From Lentisphaerae bacterium ADurb.Bin242 (GTDB taxonomy: Bacteria > Verrucomicrobiota > Lentisphaeria > Victivallales > UBA1829), in assembly GCA_002069785.1 (NCBI GenBank), contig MWCA01000006.1:39685-103684 (forward strand): DNA of 64,000 nt. Direction: 5' to 3'. Positions 17,917 to 33,240 of this stretch are shown here, piece after piece (the first letter of the stretch is position 1; each line of letters begins with the position of its first letter). The translations under genes and the position numbers were made by a program. A model generated the notes under the pieces. It made no database searches and was not told the origin of the DNA. It was given only the letters and a program-made list of their open reading frames with translations.

Positions 17917-17954
17917 GTTTCCCGCGGGGGTTCCGGGTTTCCGGAACAGAACGC

Positions 17955-18030
<76 letters not shown>

Positions 18031-18055
18031 TTTATCCTTCCCGGTCGGAGGATGA

Positions 18056-18292
18056 ATGCGGCGAAGACAACAGACCGGGAAAGGATATGCCGGAATGGGC
18101 AGCATGATAGATAAAATCAGGTCATTCATCCTCGACACGATGGAAGAGATGAACAAATGCAGTTGGCCGTCGCGGGATCAGCTTTTCGAATCCACCATTC
18201 TTGTGATCATCGCCCTGATTCTGTCGACCGCTTACCTGGCCGGCATAGACCAGATCCTTTTCAGAACAGTCAGGTTCCTTACAACATTTTAA
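18056..18292 (+). CDS. secE: Preprotein translocase subunit SecE
   Basis: Small inner-membrane subunit of SecYEG. The 78-residue frame holds the conserved amphipathic helix (EEMNKCSWPSRDQL) followed by one membrane segment (STILVIIALILSTAYLAG). The start is uncertain: 18056 has GGAGG only four bases away, while in-frame ATGs at 18095 and 18104 lie behind AAGGATATG and would give the more usual length of about 60 residues. Followed by nusG. Confidence 0.92.
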   Translation: MRRRQQTGKGYAGMGSMIDKIRSFILDTMEEMNKCSWPSRDQLFESTILVIIALILSTAYLAGIDQILFRTVRFLTTF

Positions 18293-18360
18293 TGCGGATG
18301 CATAGTAATTTCCATAACTTTATGGCAGAATCAATCAATTTCAGGAGCTTGGTATCAATT

Positions 18361-18915
18361 ATGGACAACAGCGAAGGACAGTGGTATATCCTTAATACGC
18401 TAACCCAGCATGAAAAAAGCGTGCGGGACAATATTCAGCGTCAGATCAATTTGAATGATCCTTCCATTCCTGTTTTTGAAGTCCAGTATCCGATGGAAAA
18501 AATCATGGAAGTCAAAAACGGCGTCCGCCGGCCGACGGAACGGAAATACTTTCCCGGATATGTTTTTGTCCGCATGAATCTCTATGATGAAGACAACAAG
18601 GTCATTGAAAGCGTCTGGCACTACATCCACGGGATCAAAGGAGTTTCCAAAATCGGCGGAACCATGACCCCGGACGAGGTGAAGCAATGGATTTCGATGG
18701 GCGGAGCGGAAGAAGAAGCTCCCCAGCAGGCTCCCCGGCTTCAGTACAGCGTCGGCGACCATGTCGAGATTGTGGACGGTCCTTTCGCCGGCTTCAAGGG
18801 AGTGGTCCTGGAAATCGACGTCGAACGCGGTTTCCTGCGGGTGGAGATCATGGTTTTTGCGCGTCCGACTCCGATGGAACTGGAGTTCTGGCAAGTGGAA
18901 AAGGCCATGGATTGA
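18361..18915 (+). CDS. nusG: Transcription termination/antitermination protein NusG
   Basis: NusG binds RNA polymerase and couples it to Rho or the ribosome. The 184-residue protein starts MDNSEGQWYILNT, contains the NGN domain (GYVFVRMNLYDE, GVSKIGG) and a C-terminal KOW domain (VGDHVEIVDGPFAGFKGVV). The start at 18361 is chosen from the conserved WYI N terminus and an AGGAG about 15 bases upstream; an in-frame ATG at 18322 would add 13 residues. Confidence 0.96.
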   Translation: MDNSEGQWYILNTLTQHEKSVRDNIQRQINLNDPSIPVFEVQYPMEKIMEVKNGVRRPTERKYFPGYVFVRMNLYDEDNKVIESVWHYIHGIKGVSKIGGTMTPDEVKQWISMGGAEEEAPQQAPRLQYSVGDHVEIVDGPFAGFKGVVLEIDVERGFLRVEIMVFARPTPMELEFWQVEKAMD

Positions 18916-19055
18916 ATTTGAGAAAAGAGGAGTTGCAGCAGGCCGGATCGAGGTTTTCCGCCGGAATCCGGTAGACTCGTTTACATACAATATGACGTCG
19001 CGATGTGGGAGAAATCCTGCTTTTCGAACCACGTTGGCGAAGTATGGAGGAACAA

Positions 19056-19484
19056 ATGGCGAAAAAGGTAACAGCGGAGATTCGTTTGCAGATTCCCGCG
19101 GGTGCCGCCAACCCGGCGCCCCCTGTCGGTCCTGCCCTTGGTCAGGCCGGCGTGAACATCATGGAATTCTGCAAGCAATTCAACGCGGCAACGCAATCGC
19201 AGGCCGGACTGGTGATTCCGGTTGTGATTACCGTTTACCAGGATCGTTCTTTCACCTTCATCACGAAATCTCCGCCGGCTCCTGTGCTGATCAAGAAGCT
19301 GGCGAATCTGGCGAGCGGTTCCAAGAACCCCGGCCGCGAAAGCGCCGGGAAAATCACCCGCTCCCAGATCAAACAGATTGTCCAGATGAAGAAGAACGAC
19401 ATCAACGCCCGCAGCGAGGCGGCCGCGATGAAGATCATCGAGGGAACCGCGCGCAGCATGGGAATTGAGGTGGTGGATGGGTAA
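19056..19484 (+). CDS. rplK: Large ribosomal subunit protein uL11
   Basis: A 142-residue protein beginning [25 protein letters not shown], with the family signature [16 protein letters not shown] and a C-terminal rRNA-binding domain ([23 protein letters not shown]). TATGGAGG precedes the chosen ATG at 19056. It overlaps rplA by eight bases, indicating coupling. Confidence 0.97.
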   Translation: MAKKVTAEIRLQIPAGAANPAPPVGPALGQAGVNIMEFCKQFNAATQSQAGLVIPVVITVYQDRSFTFITKSPPAPVLIKKLANLASGSKNPGRESAGKITRSQIKQIVQMKKNDINARSEAAAMKIIEGTARSMGIEVVDG

Positions 19485-20181
19485 GAAAAGTAAACTGTAC
19501 AGAGCCCAGCTGGCGAAGGTGGACAGAACCGTTCTGATGACGCTGAAGGATGCCGTCGCTCTTCTCAAGGACCTTCCGCAGCCCAAGTTCAACCAGACGG
19601 TGGAACTTGCTTTCAAGCTCGGCGTGGATCCGAAGCAGACGGACCAGACGGTTCGCGGCGCCCTGCCGCTTCCGAAAGGAACCGGCAAAGTCGTGAAAGT
19701 CTGTGTGATTTCCGACAATGCGGATTTGCGCAAAGAGGCGATGGACGCCGGCGCCGACAATGCCGGATTTGAAGACATCATTGCGAAGATCAAGGAAGGC
19801 TGGCTCGACTTCGATGTCCTGATCGCCTCTCCGTCCGCGATGTCCCAGGTCCGTACTCTCGGCCGTCAGCTCGGTCCCAAGGGCCTGATGCCGAATCCGA
19901 AGACGGGAACCGTCACGGACAAGATCGGCCATGCGGTCGCCGAAGCCAAAGCGGGGCGTGTCGAATTCAGAGCGGACAAGGGCGCCTGCGTTCAGGTCCC
20001 GGTCGGAAAGATTTCCTTCAAGGCGGACGATCTGGTGGAGAACTGCAATGCCCTGATCAAGGCGCTGCTCAAAGCGAAGCCCGCTTCCGCAAAGGGAGTG
20101 TACTTCCTCAGCTGCACGATTTCCGCGACGATGTCTCCGGGAATCAAAATCGATCCGCGCACCATTGTGACGAAGGAGTAA
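19477..20181 (+). CDS. rplA: Large ribosomal subunit protein uL1
   Basis: Forms the L1 stalk of the large subunit and in many bacteria represses its own operon. 234 residues, starting MGKKSKLYR inside the rplK 3' end. The conserved [30 protein letters not shown] block is complete. No clear L1-binding mimic was recognised in the leader. Confidence 0.97.
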   Translation: MGKKSKLYRAQLAKVDRTVLMTLKDAVALLKDLPQPKFNQTVELAFKLGVDPKQTDQTVRGALPLPKGTGKVVKVCVISDNADLRKEAMDAGADNAGFEDIIAKIKEGWLDFDVLIASPSAMSQVRTLGRQLGPKGLMPNPKTGTVTDKIGHAVAEAKAGRVEFRADKGACVQVPVGKISFKADDLVENCNALIKALLKAKPASAKGVYFLSCTISATMSPGIKIDPRTIVTKE

Positions 20182-20184
20182 GTC

Positions 20185-20730
20185 ATGAGTACAGAAAAAA
20201 GCAGAAGATCTGAAAAGATCCAGATGTTTGATGACATTGCCCGCCTCATCGTCGGGGCGCAATTTGTGTATTTCGTGACCTACAAAGGACTCCGGAGCAA
20301 GGACCTGGCCGCTTTTCGCAATCTTCTTGCGAAGAATGATGCGCAGTGCCACATTCTGAAGAACCGCCTTGTCCGCAAGGTGGCCGAGCTCAACGGCATG
20401 ACGGCTCTCGCCCATACGAAGATGACCGGCGATACGGCGGTCATTATCGGCGGCGGCGATGCCGGGCAGATTGCCAAAACGATTGAAGAGTTCATGAAGA
20501 CCACCAAGGGAATCCTGGCCCCGAAGGCCGGGTATTACGAAGGTGCGATGCTCAGCGATAAAGAAGTGATCGCCATCGCGGCCCTTCCGTCCAAGGATGT
20601 TCTCAGAGCCCAGCTGCTCGGTCTGCTCAATACGGTTCCGACCGGTCTGGTCCGGGTTCTCAATGCCAAGGTTGCGAGCATTGTGAATGTCGTCAACGCA
20701 TACAAAAACAAGCTTGAAGAAAAAGCCTGA
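20185..20730 (+). CDS. rplJ: Large ribosomal subunit protein uL10
   Basis: Base of the L12 stalk. 181 residues; the central FVTYKGLRSKDLAAFRNLLAKND motif and KNRLVRKV segment are typical, and the C-terminal helix (LNAKVASIVNVVNAYKNKLEEKA) is the docking site for L12 dimers. Starts three bases after rplA. Confidence 0.96.
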   Translation: MSTEKSRRSEKIQMFDDIARLIVGAQFVYFVTYKGLRSKDLAAFRNLLAKNDAQCHILKNRLVRKVAELNGMTALAHTKMTGDTAVIIGGGDAGQIAKTIEEFMKTTKGILAPKAGYYEGAMLSDKEVIAIAALPSKDVLRAQLLGLLNTVPTGLVRVLNAKVASIVNVVNAYKNKLEEKA

Positions 20731-20768
20731 TCAAACGAAATTGAACATAAACACGGAGGTCTATTGAA

Positions 20769-21173
20769 ATGACTGAACAAGCTAAGGTTGAAGTTTCGCA
20801 GGAGATGGAGCAGTTCATTTCCTATGTGGAAAAACTCTCGGTCCTGGAGCTTTCCAAACTGGTGAAAGCCCTGGAGGAAAGACTCGGCGTCAGCGCGGCC
20901 GCACCGGTCGCGGTGGCTGCGGTGGCCGCGGCGCCGGCGGCGCCGGCCGCTGTCGAAGAGCAGACGGAATTCACCGTGATCCTGACCGAAATGGGAGCGA
21001 GCAAGGTGAACGTGATCAAGGAAGTCCGCGCCATCACGGGACTGGGACTCAAGGAAGCCAAGGATCTGGTGGAATCGGCTCCGAAGCCTGTGAAGGAAGG
21101 TGTTTCCAAAGACGACGCCAAGAAGTTCAAGGAACAGCTTGAAGCTGCCGGCGCAAAAGTTGAGGTCAAGTAA
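20769..21173 (+). CDS. rplL: Large ribosomal subunit protein bL12
   Basis: Stalk protein that recruits translation GTPases. 134 residues: an N-terminal dimerisation helix, an Ala/Val/Pro hinge ([19 protein letters not shown]) and the C-terminal factor-binding domain ([33 protein letters not shown]). A GGAGG Shine-Dalgarno is present. A 192-base spacer with a small ACCGG/CCGGT hairpin separates it from rpoB. Confidence 0.97.
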   Translation: MTEQAKVEVSQEMEQFISYVEKLSVLELSKLVKALEERLGVSAAAPVAVAAVAAAPAAPAAVEEQTEFTVILTEMGASKVNVIKEVRAITGLGLKEAKDLVESAPKPVKEGVSKDDAKKFKEQLEAAGAKVEVK

Positions 21174-21365
21174 TTTGACGTTACCGGGACTTTAACCGGT
21201 TTGGGATATGCGGGGTCCTTTTCTGAACGGAAGAGGACTTCCGCTTTCCTGTGTTTTCACTATCAAATCCGCGGTTACTTAGGCCGCCCGCGGGTTGCGT
21301 TGCTGTCTCTGGCGGCAACGTTGTGCAAAGTCAGCTCATGCCAACCACAATGACAGGGTGGAATA

Positions 21366-24300
21366 ATGCCTGAACGCGTGAATTTTGGAAAATTGAGAGA
21401 AGTGTTGGAGATTCCGGATCTGATTGGGAGTCAGATCGAATCCTATAAATCCTTCCTCCAGTTGGACACCGACCCGAAACAAAGAAAAAATCAAGGCCTC
21501 CAAGAGGTATTCAATGAAGTGTTTCCCATGGAAAGCTTCGACAAGCAAATGGTCTTGGAGTTTGTAGCGTACTACATCACTCCTCCCAAAAAAGATGTGG
21601 TGGACTGCATCAAGGATGGCATTTCCTATAACGCGGCCTTGAGCGTTGAATTCAATTTGAAAGTCAAAGACGCCGTATTCAATGAAATCGTATCTTTAGG
21701 CGATATTCCCATGATGACCGAGCGGGGCACCTTCATCATCAACGGTGCCGAACGCGTCATTATCAGCCAGCTTCACCGTTCGCCCGGAATCTGCTTCGAA
21801 AAGACCCGGCATTCCAGCGGACGCAATCTTTATTCCTATCGGATCATCCCGGACCGCGGGTCCTGGATGGAAGTCCAGTTCGACATTAACGATTTGATCT
21901 ATATTTATCTTGACCGTCAGCGCCGCCGCCGGAAATTCTTGATCTCCACCTTCCTGCGCGCCGTCGGCTTCGACACGAACCGCGAAATGCTCGGCGCCGC
22001 CTACGAAATGAAGACCCTGACGCCCGCACAGCTTTTGAAGCAACCGGATGTCTCTGTGTTCCATACGGTTGAACCTGTCTATTCCGCGGATGGAACCCTC
22101 CTCATCGATGAATTCGTGCAGCTGGACGACACCCACGTCAAGCTTTTGAGCGACTCCAAGATCAAAAATGTCGATCTTGCTTACATACCCGACGGCGACC
22201 ATTATCTGATCAACTGTCTCGCCAAAGATCCCTCCAAAACGCCCGAAGACGCTCTCCGCGAAATCTACAAGAAGATGCGTCCGAGCGATCCCCCCAGCGT
22301 CAACAACGCCAAATTACTTTTGAAGCGCCTTTTCTTCGATAATAAGAGATATGACCTCGGCACGGTGGGCCGTTTCAAACTCAATGAACGCCTCAAACTC
22401 GATTTCCCGCTCACGGAAAGAACGCTGGACAAGAAGGACCTGATGGAAGCCACCAAGATGCTGATGAAGCTCCGGAACAAGGCGGCCCAGACCGATGACA
22501 TCGATCATCTGGGCAGCCGCCGCGTCCGCACCGTCGGCGAACTGCTCCAGAACCACTGCCGCGTCGGACTGTACCGCACGGACCGTCTCATCCGTGAAAA
22601 GATGACGACCCAGCAGAATCCCGAGGGCAACGCCCTGACGCCCGGCAAGCTGATCAATCCGAAGGCCTTCATCGGCGTGATCCGGGACTTCTTCGCCCGC
22701 AACCAGCTCTCCCAGTTCATGGACCAGACCAACCCGCTTTCCGAACTGACCAACAAGCGCCGTCTGAGCGCCCTGGGCCCGGGCGGACTGAGCCGCGACC
22801 GCGCCGGATTTGAGGTCCGCGACGTGCATTCGAGCCACTACGGACGGATCTGCCCGATCGAAACGCCGGAAGGCCCGAACATCGGTCTGATTTCCTCCAT
22901 GTCGCTGTATGCCCGGATCAATGAATACGGCTTCCTGGAAACGCCCTACCGCCGCGTGGCGAACGGAGTGGTCACGGACGAGATCGATTACCTGACCGCG
23001 GATAAGGAAGAGCATTTCGTCATCGCCCAGGCGAACGCGCCTCTCGATGAGCGCGGGCGCTTCACCAATCCGACCGTGATGTCCCGTTACTTCGGCGATT
23101 CGGTGGAACATCCCGTTTCCGAAGTCCAGTATATGGACGTCTCCCCGAAACAGCTCGTCAGCGCCGCGGCCGGACTGATCCCCTTCCTGGAGCACGATGA
23201 CGCCAACCGCGCCCTGATGGGGTCGAACATGCAGCGCCAGGCGGTTCCCCTTCTCGTGACGGAATCCCCCTATGTGGGAACGGGCATGGAAAAGAAAGTC
23301 GCCGTGGATTCCCGCGCCGTGACATGCGCCCATGGCGATGGAATCGTGGCGGAAGTCTCCGCCTCCCAGGTGGTCGTCACGAAAGACGGCAAATCCCCGG
23401 CCGAAACGTCCGATCCGAAACCGGAAGCCTATAAGCTGGTCAAGTTCCTCCGCAGCAATGCGGGCACGTGCATCAACCAGCGCCCGATGGTTCAGAAGGG
23501 ACAGTCCGTCAAGGCGGGCGATCCGGTGGCGGACGGTTCCGCGACCGACAATGGCGAACTGGCTCTCGGCAAGAACGTGTTTGTGGCCTTCATGCCGTGG
23601 TGCGGATACAACTTTGAAGACGCCATCGTGCTGAGCGAGCGCCTGGTGAAGGAAGACGTCTACACGAGCATCCATATCGATGAGTTCGAGATTACCAGCC
23701 GCGACACGAAGCTCGGACCCGAAGAAATTACCTGCGACATTCCGAACGTCAGCGAAGACCTGCTGAAGAACCTCGGCGTCGACGGCGTGGTGCGTCTCGG
23801 CGCGGAGGTGAAGCCCGGAGACATCCTCGTCGGCAAGATCACGCCGAAATCCGAAACCGAACTGGCGCCGGAAGAGCGTCTGCTGCGGGCCATCTTCGGC
23901 GAGAAGGCGGCGGACGTCAAGGATTCGAGCCTGTATGTCCAGAGCGGCAAGGGCGGCATCGTGATGGATGTCCGCATCGAATACGCGAAGGACCCGAACC
24001 GTCAGAACATGACGAATCAGGAGCGCAAGCGTCAGTCCAAGCACGTGAAGGATCAGTACAAGGAACAGCGCGCGGCGCTGGTGGACGAACTGGCCGAAAA
24101 ACTTTCGGCTATCCTGTTCCAGCAGAAGCTGCCGTGCCCGATCTTCGACGCGACCTCCGTGAAGCCGGACGCCGTGCTGATCTCCTCGAACCGCAAGGTT
24201 ACGCGTCCCTCCATCAACAAGCTGGCGAACCAGTATGACACCTTCCGGATGGAGGACTGCCCCACCAAGGAAGCGATCGTGAAGATCGTTGATTCCTTCC

Positions 24301-25178
24301 GTCCGCGCTTCGACGTGCTCGAGCGCAACCGCGACGAGTCGTTGTCCTCGCTGGCCAACGGCGTCTCGGACGAGACCGGGGTCATCAAGAAGGTCAAGGT
24401 CTACGTGGCTTCCAAACGGAAGATCCAGGTGGGCGACAAGATGGCCGGACGTCACGGAAACAAGGGAATTGTGGCGAAGATCGTTCCCGTGGAAGACATG
24501 CCGTTCCTCAAGGATGGCACTCCGGTGGACATCGTGCTGAATCCGCTGGGCGTGCCCAGCCGGATGAACATCGGGCAGGTTCTGGAGACGCACCTGGGCT
24601 GGGCGGCGAAAATGCTCGGCATCAAGGTGGCGACGCCGGTGTTCGACGGCATCCCGGAAGAGAAAATCGTCGACATGATGAAACAGGCCAACGCGAAGAC
24701 CGGAAAAGACTACAACTGGGGCTTCCGCATGCGCGACGGCGTCAGCGAATACGACGGCAAAACCGACATGTTCGACGGCCGGACCGGCAACAAATTCGAT
24801 CAGCGCGTGATGGTCGGCCAGATTTACATGTTGAAGCTGGACCACCTGGTCGCGAACAAGATTCACGCACGTGCGGTCGGTCCGTATTCGCTGGTTACGC
24901 AGCAGCCCTTGGGCGGCAAGGCCCAGCACGGCGGTCAGCGTTTCGGCGAAATGGAAGTGTGGGCGCTGGAAGCCTACGGTGCGGCGCATACCCTTCAGGA
25001 AATGCTGACGGTGAAGAGCGACGACGTGACCGGGCGCGCCCGGATTTACGAGTCGATCGTCCGCGGACAGAATATCCTGGACGCCGGAAGGCCCGAGTCG
25101 TTCAACGTTCTGCTGAAGGAAATGCAAAGCCTGGGCCTCGACGTCCGCACCGTAAAGCGGACTGAGTCTCCGAAATAA
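21366..25178 (+). CDS. rpoB: DNA-directed RNA polymerase subunit beta
   Basis: Second-largest catalytic subunit of RNA polymerase, 1270 residues. Conserved blocks run throughout, including SQFMDQTNPLSELTNKRR, GRICPIETPEGPNIGL, GYNFEDAIVLSERLV and the C-terminal GGKAQHGGQRFGEMEVWALEAYGAA. In the rifampicin pocket, residue 463, aligned with E. coli His526, is Asn; the Asp516 and Ser531 equivalents are retained. An AGGGTGG lies ahead of the ATG. It is followed 21 bases later by rpoC. Confidence 0.98.
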   Translation: MPERVNFGKLREVLEIPDLIGSQIESYKSFLQLDTDPKQRKNQGLQEVFNEVFPMESFDKQMVLEFVAYYITPPKKDVVDCIKDGISYNAALSVEFNLKVKDAVFNEIVSLGDIPMMTERGTFIINGAERVIISQLHRSPGICFEKTRHSSGRNLYSYRIIPDRGSWMEVQFDINDLIYIYLDRQRRRRKFLISTFLRAVGFDTNREMLGAAYEMKTLTPAQLLKQPDVSVFHTVEPVYSADGTLLIDEFVQLDDTHVKLLSDSKIKNVDLAYIPDGDHYLINCLAKDPSKTPEDALREIYKKMRPSDPPSVNNAKLLLKRLFFDNKRYDLGTVGRFKLNERLKLDFPLTERTLDKKDLMEATKMLMKLRNKAAQTDDIDHLGSRRVRTVGELLQNHCRVGLYRTDRLIREKMTTQQNPEGNALTPGKLINPKAFIGVIRDFFARNQLSQFMDQTNPLSELTNKRRLSALGPGGLSRDRAGFEVRDVHSSHYGRICPIETPEGPNIGLISSMSLYARINEYGFLETPYRRVANGVVTDEIDYLTADKEEHFVIAQANAPLDERGRFTNPTVMSRYFGDSVEHPVSEVQYMDVSPKQLVSAAAGLIPFLEHDDANRALMGSNMQRQAVPLLVTESPYVGTGMEKKVAVDSRAVTCAHGDGIVAEVSASQVVVTKDGKSPAETSDPKPEAYKLVKFLRSNAGTCINQRPMVQKGQSVKAGDPVADGSATDNGELALGKNVFVAFMPWCGYNFEDAIVLSERLVKEDVYTSIHIDEFEITSRDTKLGPEEITCDIPNVSEDLLKNLGVDGVVRLGAEVKPGDILVGKITPKSETELAPEERLLRAIFGEKAADVKDSSLYVQSGKGGIVMDVRIEYAKDPNRQNMTNQERKRQSKHVKDQYKEQRAALVDELAEKLSAILFQQKLPCPIFDATSVKPDAVLISSNRKVTRPSINKLANQYDTFRMEDCPTKEAIVKIVDSFRPRFDVLERNRDESLSSLANGVSDETGVIKKVKVYVASKRKIQVGDKMAGRHGNKGIVAKIVPVEDMPFLKDGTPVDIVLNPLGVPSRMNIGQVLETHLGWAAKMLGIKVATPVFDGIPEEKIVDMMKQANAKTGKDYNWGFRMRDGVSEYDGKTDMFDGRTGNKFDQRVMVGQIYMLKLDHLVANKIHARAVGPYSLVTQQPLGGKAQHGGQRFGEMEVWALEAYGAAHTLQEMLTVKSDDVTGRARIYESIVRGQNILDAGRPESFNVLLKEMQSLGLDVRTVKRTESPK

Positions 25179-25199
25179 GAAAACGCGGAGGAATCCAAA

Positions 25200-29627
<4,428 letters not shown>

Positions 29628-29739
29628 GAAAAAAAACACAAAAAACTTGAATCCGCAGTTGAAAATTTCAGACGGAAGGTTAGATTATATATCCGTTTGT
29701 CGTCCATAACTGCAACAACGCGAATAGGTGAAGGAGAAT

Positions 29740-30135
29740 ATGCCGACCATTAATCAATTGGTGAAATCGGGCCGCAGCTCGAAGGTTGCGAAGAGCAAAT
29801 CGAAGGCACTGTCCAAGTGTCCGCAGAGACGCGGCGTCTGCCTGCAGGTGACTACAAGAACCCCGAAAAAACCGAACTCCGCTTTGCGCAAAATTGCCAG
29901 AGTGCGCCTTACAAACGGATATGAAGTGACCGCCTACATCGGCGGCGAAGGCCATAACCTTCAGGAACACTCCGTCGTCCTGATCAAGGGCGGAAGGGTT
30001 CGCGACCTTCCCGGCGTGCGTTATCACATCGTCCGCGGAGCGCTCGACAGTCTCGGCGTGGATGGACGCAAACAGGGCCGTTCCAAATACGGCGCCAAGA
30101 CTCCGAAAGCCGACGCACCCGCCAAGAAAAAATAA
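29740..30135 (+). CDS. rpsL: Small ribosomal subunit protein uS12
   Basis: Decoding-centre protein of 131 residues. The start at 29740 ([11 protein letters not shown]) follows GGTGAAGGAGAAT. The [11 protein letters not shown] loop has Lys43; the second loop reads [13 protein letters not shown], so residue 88 is Arg rather than the usual Lys, next to Asp89, the target of RimO encoded at 55.8-57.1 kb in this window. First gene of the str operon. Confidence 0.98.
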   Translation: MPTINQLVKSGRSSKVAKSKSKALSKCPQRRGVCLQVTTRTPKKPNSALRKIARVRLTNGYEVTAYIGGEGHNLQEHSVVLIKGGRVRDLPGVRYHIVRGALDSLGVDGRKQGRSKYGAKTPKADAPAKKK

Positions 30136-30183
30136 ATCATGCACGAGCGAATGTGCAGAATCATGTAGGACGCAAAAAAGACA

Positions 30184-30654
30184 ATGAGAAGACGCAGAAT
30201 CACCAAAAGGGAACTCACGCCGGACGTGAAGTACAACAGCGAACTGGTCGCGCGGCTTATCAATACCCTGATGCGCAATGGGAAGAAATCCGTCGCGCAG
30301 AAGATTGTATACGGGGCTTTCGACGTGATCAAGGCCAAGAAAAAAGAGATGGAGCCTCTCGAGGTCTTCCTCCAGGCGGTGGAAAACGTCAAGCCGAAAC
30401 TGGAAGTGAAAAGCCGTCGCGTCGGCGGCGCCACCTATCAGGTTCCGCTGGAAGTCCCGGCCGAACGCCAGGTCGCTCTGGCGATGCGCTGGATCACCAC
30501 CTATTCCCAGGCAAAAAAAGGCAAATCCATGATGCAGGCTCTTGCATCCGAACTCCTTGACGCGTTTGACAATACCGGATCCTCGATAAAAAAGAAAGAC
30601 GACACGCACAAGATGGCGCAGGCCAACAAAGCGTTTGCTCATTACAGATGGTAA
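30184..30654 (+). CDS. rpsG: Small ribosomal subunit protein uS7
   Basis: Nucleates assembly of the 30S head. 156 residues, starting [14 protein letters not shown], with the conserved [15 protein letters not shown] and [14 protein letters not shown] motifs. The Shine-Dalgarno is weak (AGGA about 13 bases upstream). Lies in the usual rpsL-rpsG-fusA order. Confidence 0.97.
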   Translation: MRRRRITKRELTPDVKYNSELVARLINTLMRNGKKSVAQKIVYGAFDVIKAKKKEMEPLEVFLQAVENVKPKLEVKSRRVGGATYQVPLEVPAERQVALAMRWITTYSQAKKGKSMMQALASELLDAFDNTGSSIKKKDDTHKMAQANKAFAHYRW

Positions 30655-30699
30655 TGAAAAGCGTGCCCGGCAGCGCAGCGAAGTCAAAATGAAGTAAAA

Positions 30700-32817
30700 A
30701 TGACAGCTCAACGACAAGTAAATATCGACTACAAGGAGTCTCCCAACCGGAAGTCTCCGATTGCCTCTACCCGGAATATCGGCATCATGGCGCACATCGA
30801 TGCCGGCAAGACGACTCTTTCCGAACGCATTCTCTTTTATACGGGCGTAAGCCATAAACTGGGAGAAGTTCATGAGGGCAATGCCACCATGGACTGGATG
30901 GTTCAGGAGCAGGAGCGCGGAATCACCATCACCTCCGCCGCCACCACCTGTTTCTGGAAAGGCCATCGCATCAATCTGATCGACACCCCGGGGCACGTCG
31001 ACTTTACGGCGGAAGTGGAACGTTCTCTGCGCGTGCTTGACGGCGCTGTCGCTGTTTTTTGCGCGGTGGGCGGAGTCCAGCCCCAGACTGAAACCGTCTG
31101 GCGCCAGGCCAAGAAATACAAGGTTCCCACCATCGCGTTCGTCAACAAGATGGACCGCACCGGCGCGAACTTCTTCAAGGTTGTCGCCGACATGCACAAA
31201 AAATTGGGCGCATCCGTCGTTCCCATGGTGATTCCGATCGGCGCGGAAGCCGAGTTCTCCGGAATCGTGGACGTCCTCGAGAAAAAGGCATATACTTTTA
31301 CCGGCAACGAGGGACAGGTCGTTACGGAAATCCCCGTTCCGGCGGATCTGGCCGGCCTTCTCAAGGAAAAACACAACTATCTGATCGAATGTCTCGCCGA
31401 GGTCGATGAAAGCGTCATGGAGGTGTTCCTCAATGACCAGGTTCCTCCTCCGGAAATGCTCAAGGAAGCTCTTCGCAAGGCGGTGGTTTCCGGCATTCTC
31501 GTTCCCGCCTACTGCGGTTCCGCCTTCAAGAACAAAGGCGTTCAGTTCCTGCTGGATGCGGTCGTCACCTGTCTGCCGTCTCCCGTGGATATCTGGGAAA
31601 CCCGCGGCATGAATCCCGATACGGAACAGACCGAAGTCCGTACGGCCGGGGATGAAAAATCCTTTTCCGCCCTGGCGTTCAAGATCATGAGCGATCCTTT
31701 TGTCGGCCGCCTGGTGTTTTTCCGGGTCTACTCCGGCGAAGCGGTCCGCGGCGTGACCGTCTATAATCCGAGAACCCGCAAGCGGGAGCGTCTCGGACGC
31801 CTTCTCCTCATGCACGCCAACCACCGCGAGGAATGTGAAGAAATTTTCTGCGGCGACATTGCGGCCGCGGTCGGTCTGAAAAACGTGACCACCGGCGATA
31901 CCATCTGCGATGAATCCAACCCGATCGTCCTCGAATCCATGCATTTCCCCGAACCGGTCATCTCGATTGCGGTCGAGCCGAAAACCTCCGGCGACCGCGA
32001 CAAACTTTACGGCGCGCTGGGAGCTCTGGCCGACGAAGACCCGACCTTTACCATGAAGAGCGATCCGGAAACCGGCCAGACCATCATTTCCGGAATGGGC
32101 GAACTTCACCTCGAAATCATTATGGACCGTCTGCGCCGTGAATTCAATGTGGAAGCCAATGCGGGACAGCCGGAAGTGGCCTTCCGGGAGGCGATCCTGA
32201 GAAAGTCCGAAACCGACTCCAAATTCGTGCGGCAGTCCGGCGGACGCGGCCAGTACGGCCATTGCGTTCTCGCGATGGAGCCCAGGGAGCGCGGACACGG
32301 CATCACGATCGAAAACAAAGTCGTCGGCGGCAATATTCCGAAGGAATACATCAAGCCGGTCGAACAGGGAATCCGCGAAGCGGCGCAGACCGGCATTCTC
32401 GCGGGATATCCCCTCACGGACTTCCATGTGGATATTCTCGACGGGTCCTATCATCCGGTCGACTCTTCCGAAATGGCATTCAAGATCGCCGCTTCCATGG
32501 GGCTGAAGGATGCCGCCCGGAAAGCCGGTCTGGTTCTTCTTGAGCCGATCATGAAGGTGGAGGTCACCACCCCCGATGAAAACATGGGCGACATTATCGG
32601 CGACGTTTCCTCGCGAAGGGGTTCGATCGTGGAAATCGAGACGTTGGACACAGCCAGCCGCGTGGTTGCCAACATCCCTCTTTCCGAACTTTTCGGGTAT
32701 GCCACGGCGATCCGTTCCCTTTCCAAAGGAAGGGCCTCTTATACGATGGAGCCCTTCATCTTCGAGCGTGTTCCAGATGCAATTCAAAAGAAAATAGTGG
32801 AGAAAACGAGTAAATGA
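30700..32817 (+). CDS. fusA: Elongation factor G
   Basis: GTPase that drives ribosomal translocation, 705 residues. Motifs: [17 protein letters not shown] (G1), [10 protein letters not shown] (switch I, normal here, unlike EF-Tu), DTPGHVDFT (G3), NKMDR (G4). Domains II-V follow, with the RGGQYGH-type loop of domain IV as [12 protein letters not shown]. The start has no strong Shine-Dalgarno. Its stop overlaps the start of rpsJ (ATGA). Confidence 0.97.
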   Translation: MTAQRQVNIDYKESPNRKSPIASTRNIGIMAHIDAGKTTLSERILFYTGVSHKLGEVHEGNATMDWMVQEQERGITITSAATTCFWKGHRINLIDTPGHVDFTAEVERSLRVLDGAVAVFCAVGGVQPQTETVWRQAKKYKVPTIAFVNKMDRTGANFFKVVADMHKKLGASVVPMVIPIGAEAEFSGIVDVLEKKAYTFTGNEGQVVTEIPVPADLAGLLKEKHNYLIECLAEVDESVMEVFLNDQVPPPEMLKEALRKAVVSGILVPAYCGSAFKNKGVQFLLDAVVTCLPSPVDIWETRGMNPDTEQTEVRTAGDEKSFSALAFKIMSDPFVGRLVFFRVYSGEAVRGVTVYNPRTRKRERLGRLLLMHANHREECEEIFCGDIAAAVGLKNVTTGDTICDESNPIVLESMHFPEPVISIAVEPKTSGDRDKLYGALGALADEDPTFTMKSDPETGQTIISGMGELHLEIIMDRLRREFNVEANAGQPEVAFREAILRKSETDSKFVRQSGGRGQYGHCVLAMEPRERGHGITIENKVVGGNIPKEYIKPVEQGIREAAQTGILAGYPLTDFHVDILDGSYHPVDSSEMAFKIAASMGLKDAARKAGLVLLEPIMKVEVTTPDENMGDIIGDVSSRRGSIVEIETLDTASRVVANIPLSELFGYATAIRSLSKGRASYTMEPFIFERVPDAIQKKIVEKTSK

Positions 32818-33155
32818 GTACAAGAGCTTCTTCCTCAACGAAATCGGCCCAGAAGATCCGTATCAAGCTTCAGGCCTACGAGCACCGCATCCTTGACCAG
32901 TCGGTTGCGGAGATCCTCAACACGGCGCGCCGGACCGGTTCCGTGGTGGCGGGTCCCATTCCCCTTCCGATGCGGGTCGAGCGCTATACGGTCAACCGTT
33001 CCCCCCATGTGGATAAAAAGTCCATGGATCAGTTCGAGATCCGTACCCACAAGCGGCTGATGGACATCATCAAGCCGACCGCGAAAACGGTGGATGAGCT
33101 CAAAAAGCTGAATCTTCCCGCGGGCGTGGACATTTCCATCAAAATTGGAAGCTGA
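32814..33155 (+). CDS. rpsJ: Small ribosomal subunit protein uS10
   Basis: 113 residues with a short serine-rich N-terminal extension ([13 protein letters not shown]) before the conserved [16 protein letters not shown] core; [26 protein letters not shown] and [12 protein letters not shown] are intact. It overlaps fusA by four bases, joining the str and S10 operons into one transcription unit. Confidence 0.97.
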   Translation: MSTRASSSTKSAQKIRIKLQAYEHRILDQSVAEILNTARRTGSVVAGPIPLPMRVERYTVNRSPHVDKKSMDQFEIRTHKRLMDIIKPTAKTVDELKKLNLPAGVDISIKIGS

Positions 33156-33240
33156 TTGCAGAATCGGTTTTTCATAAAACAGGCATTTTTTGGCACCAAG
33201 GTTCTTTTTTCCGAGAGAGCATGTGCCTGAAAGGAGCAAA

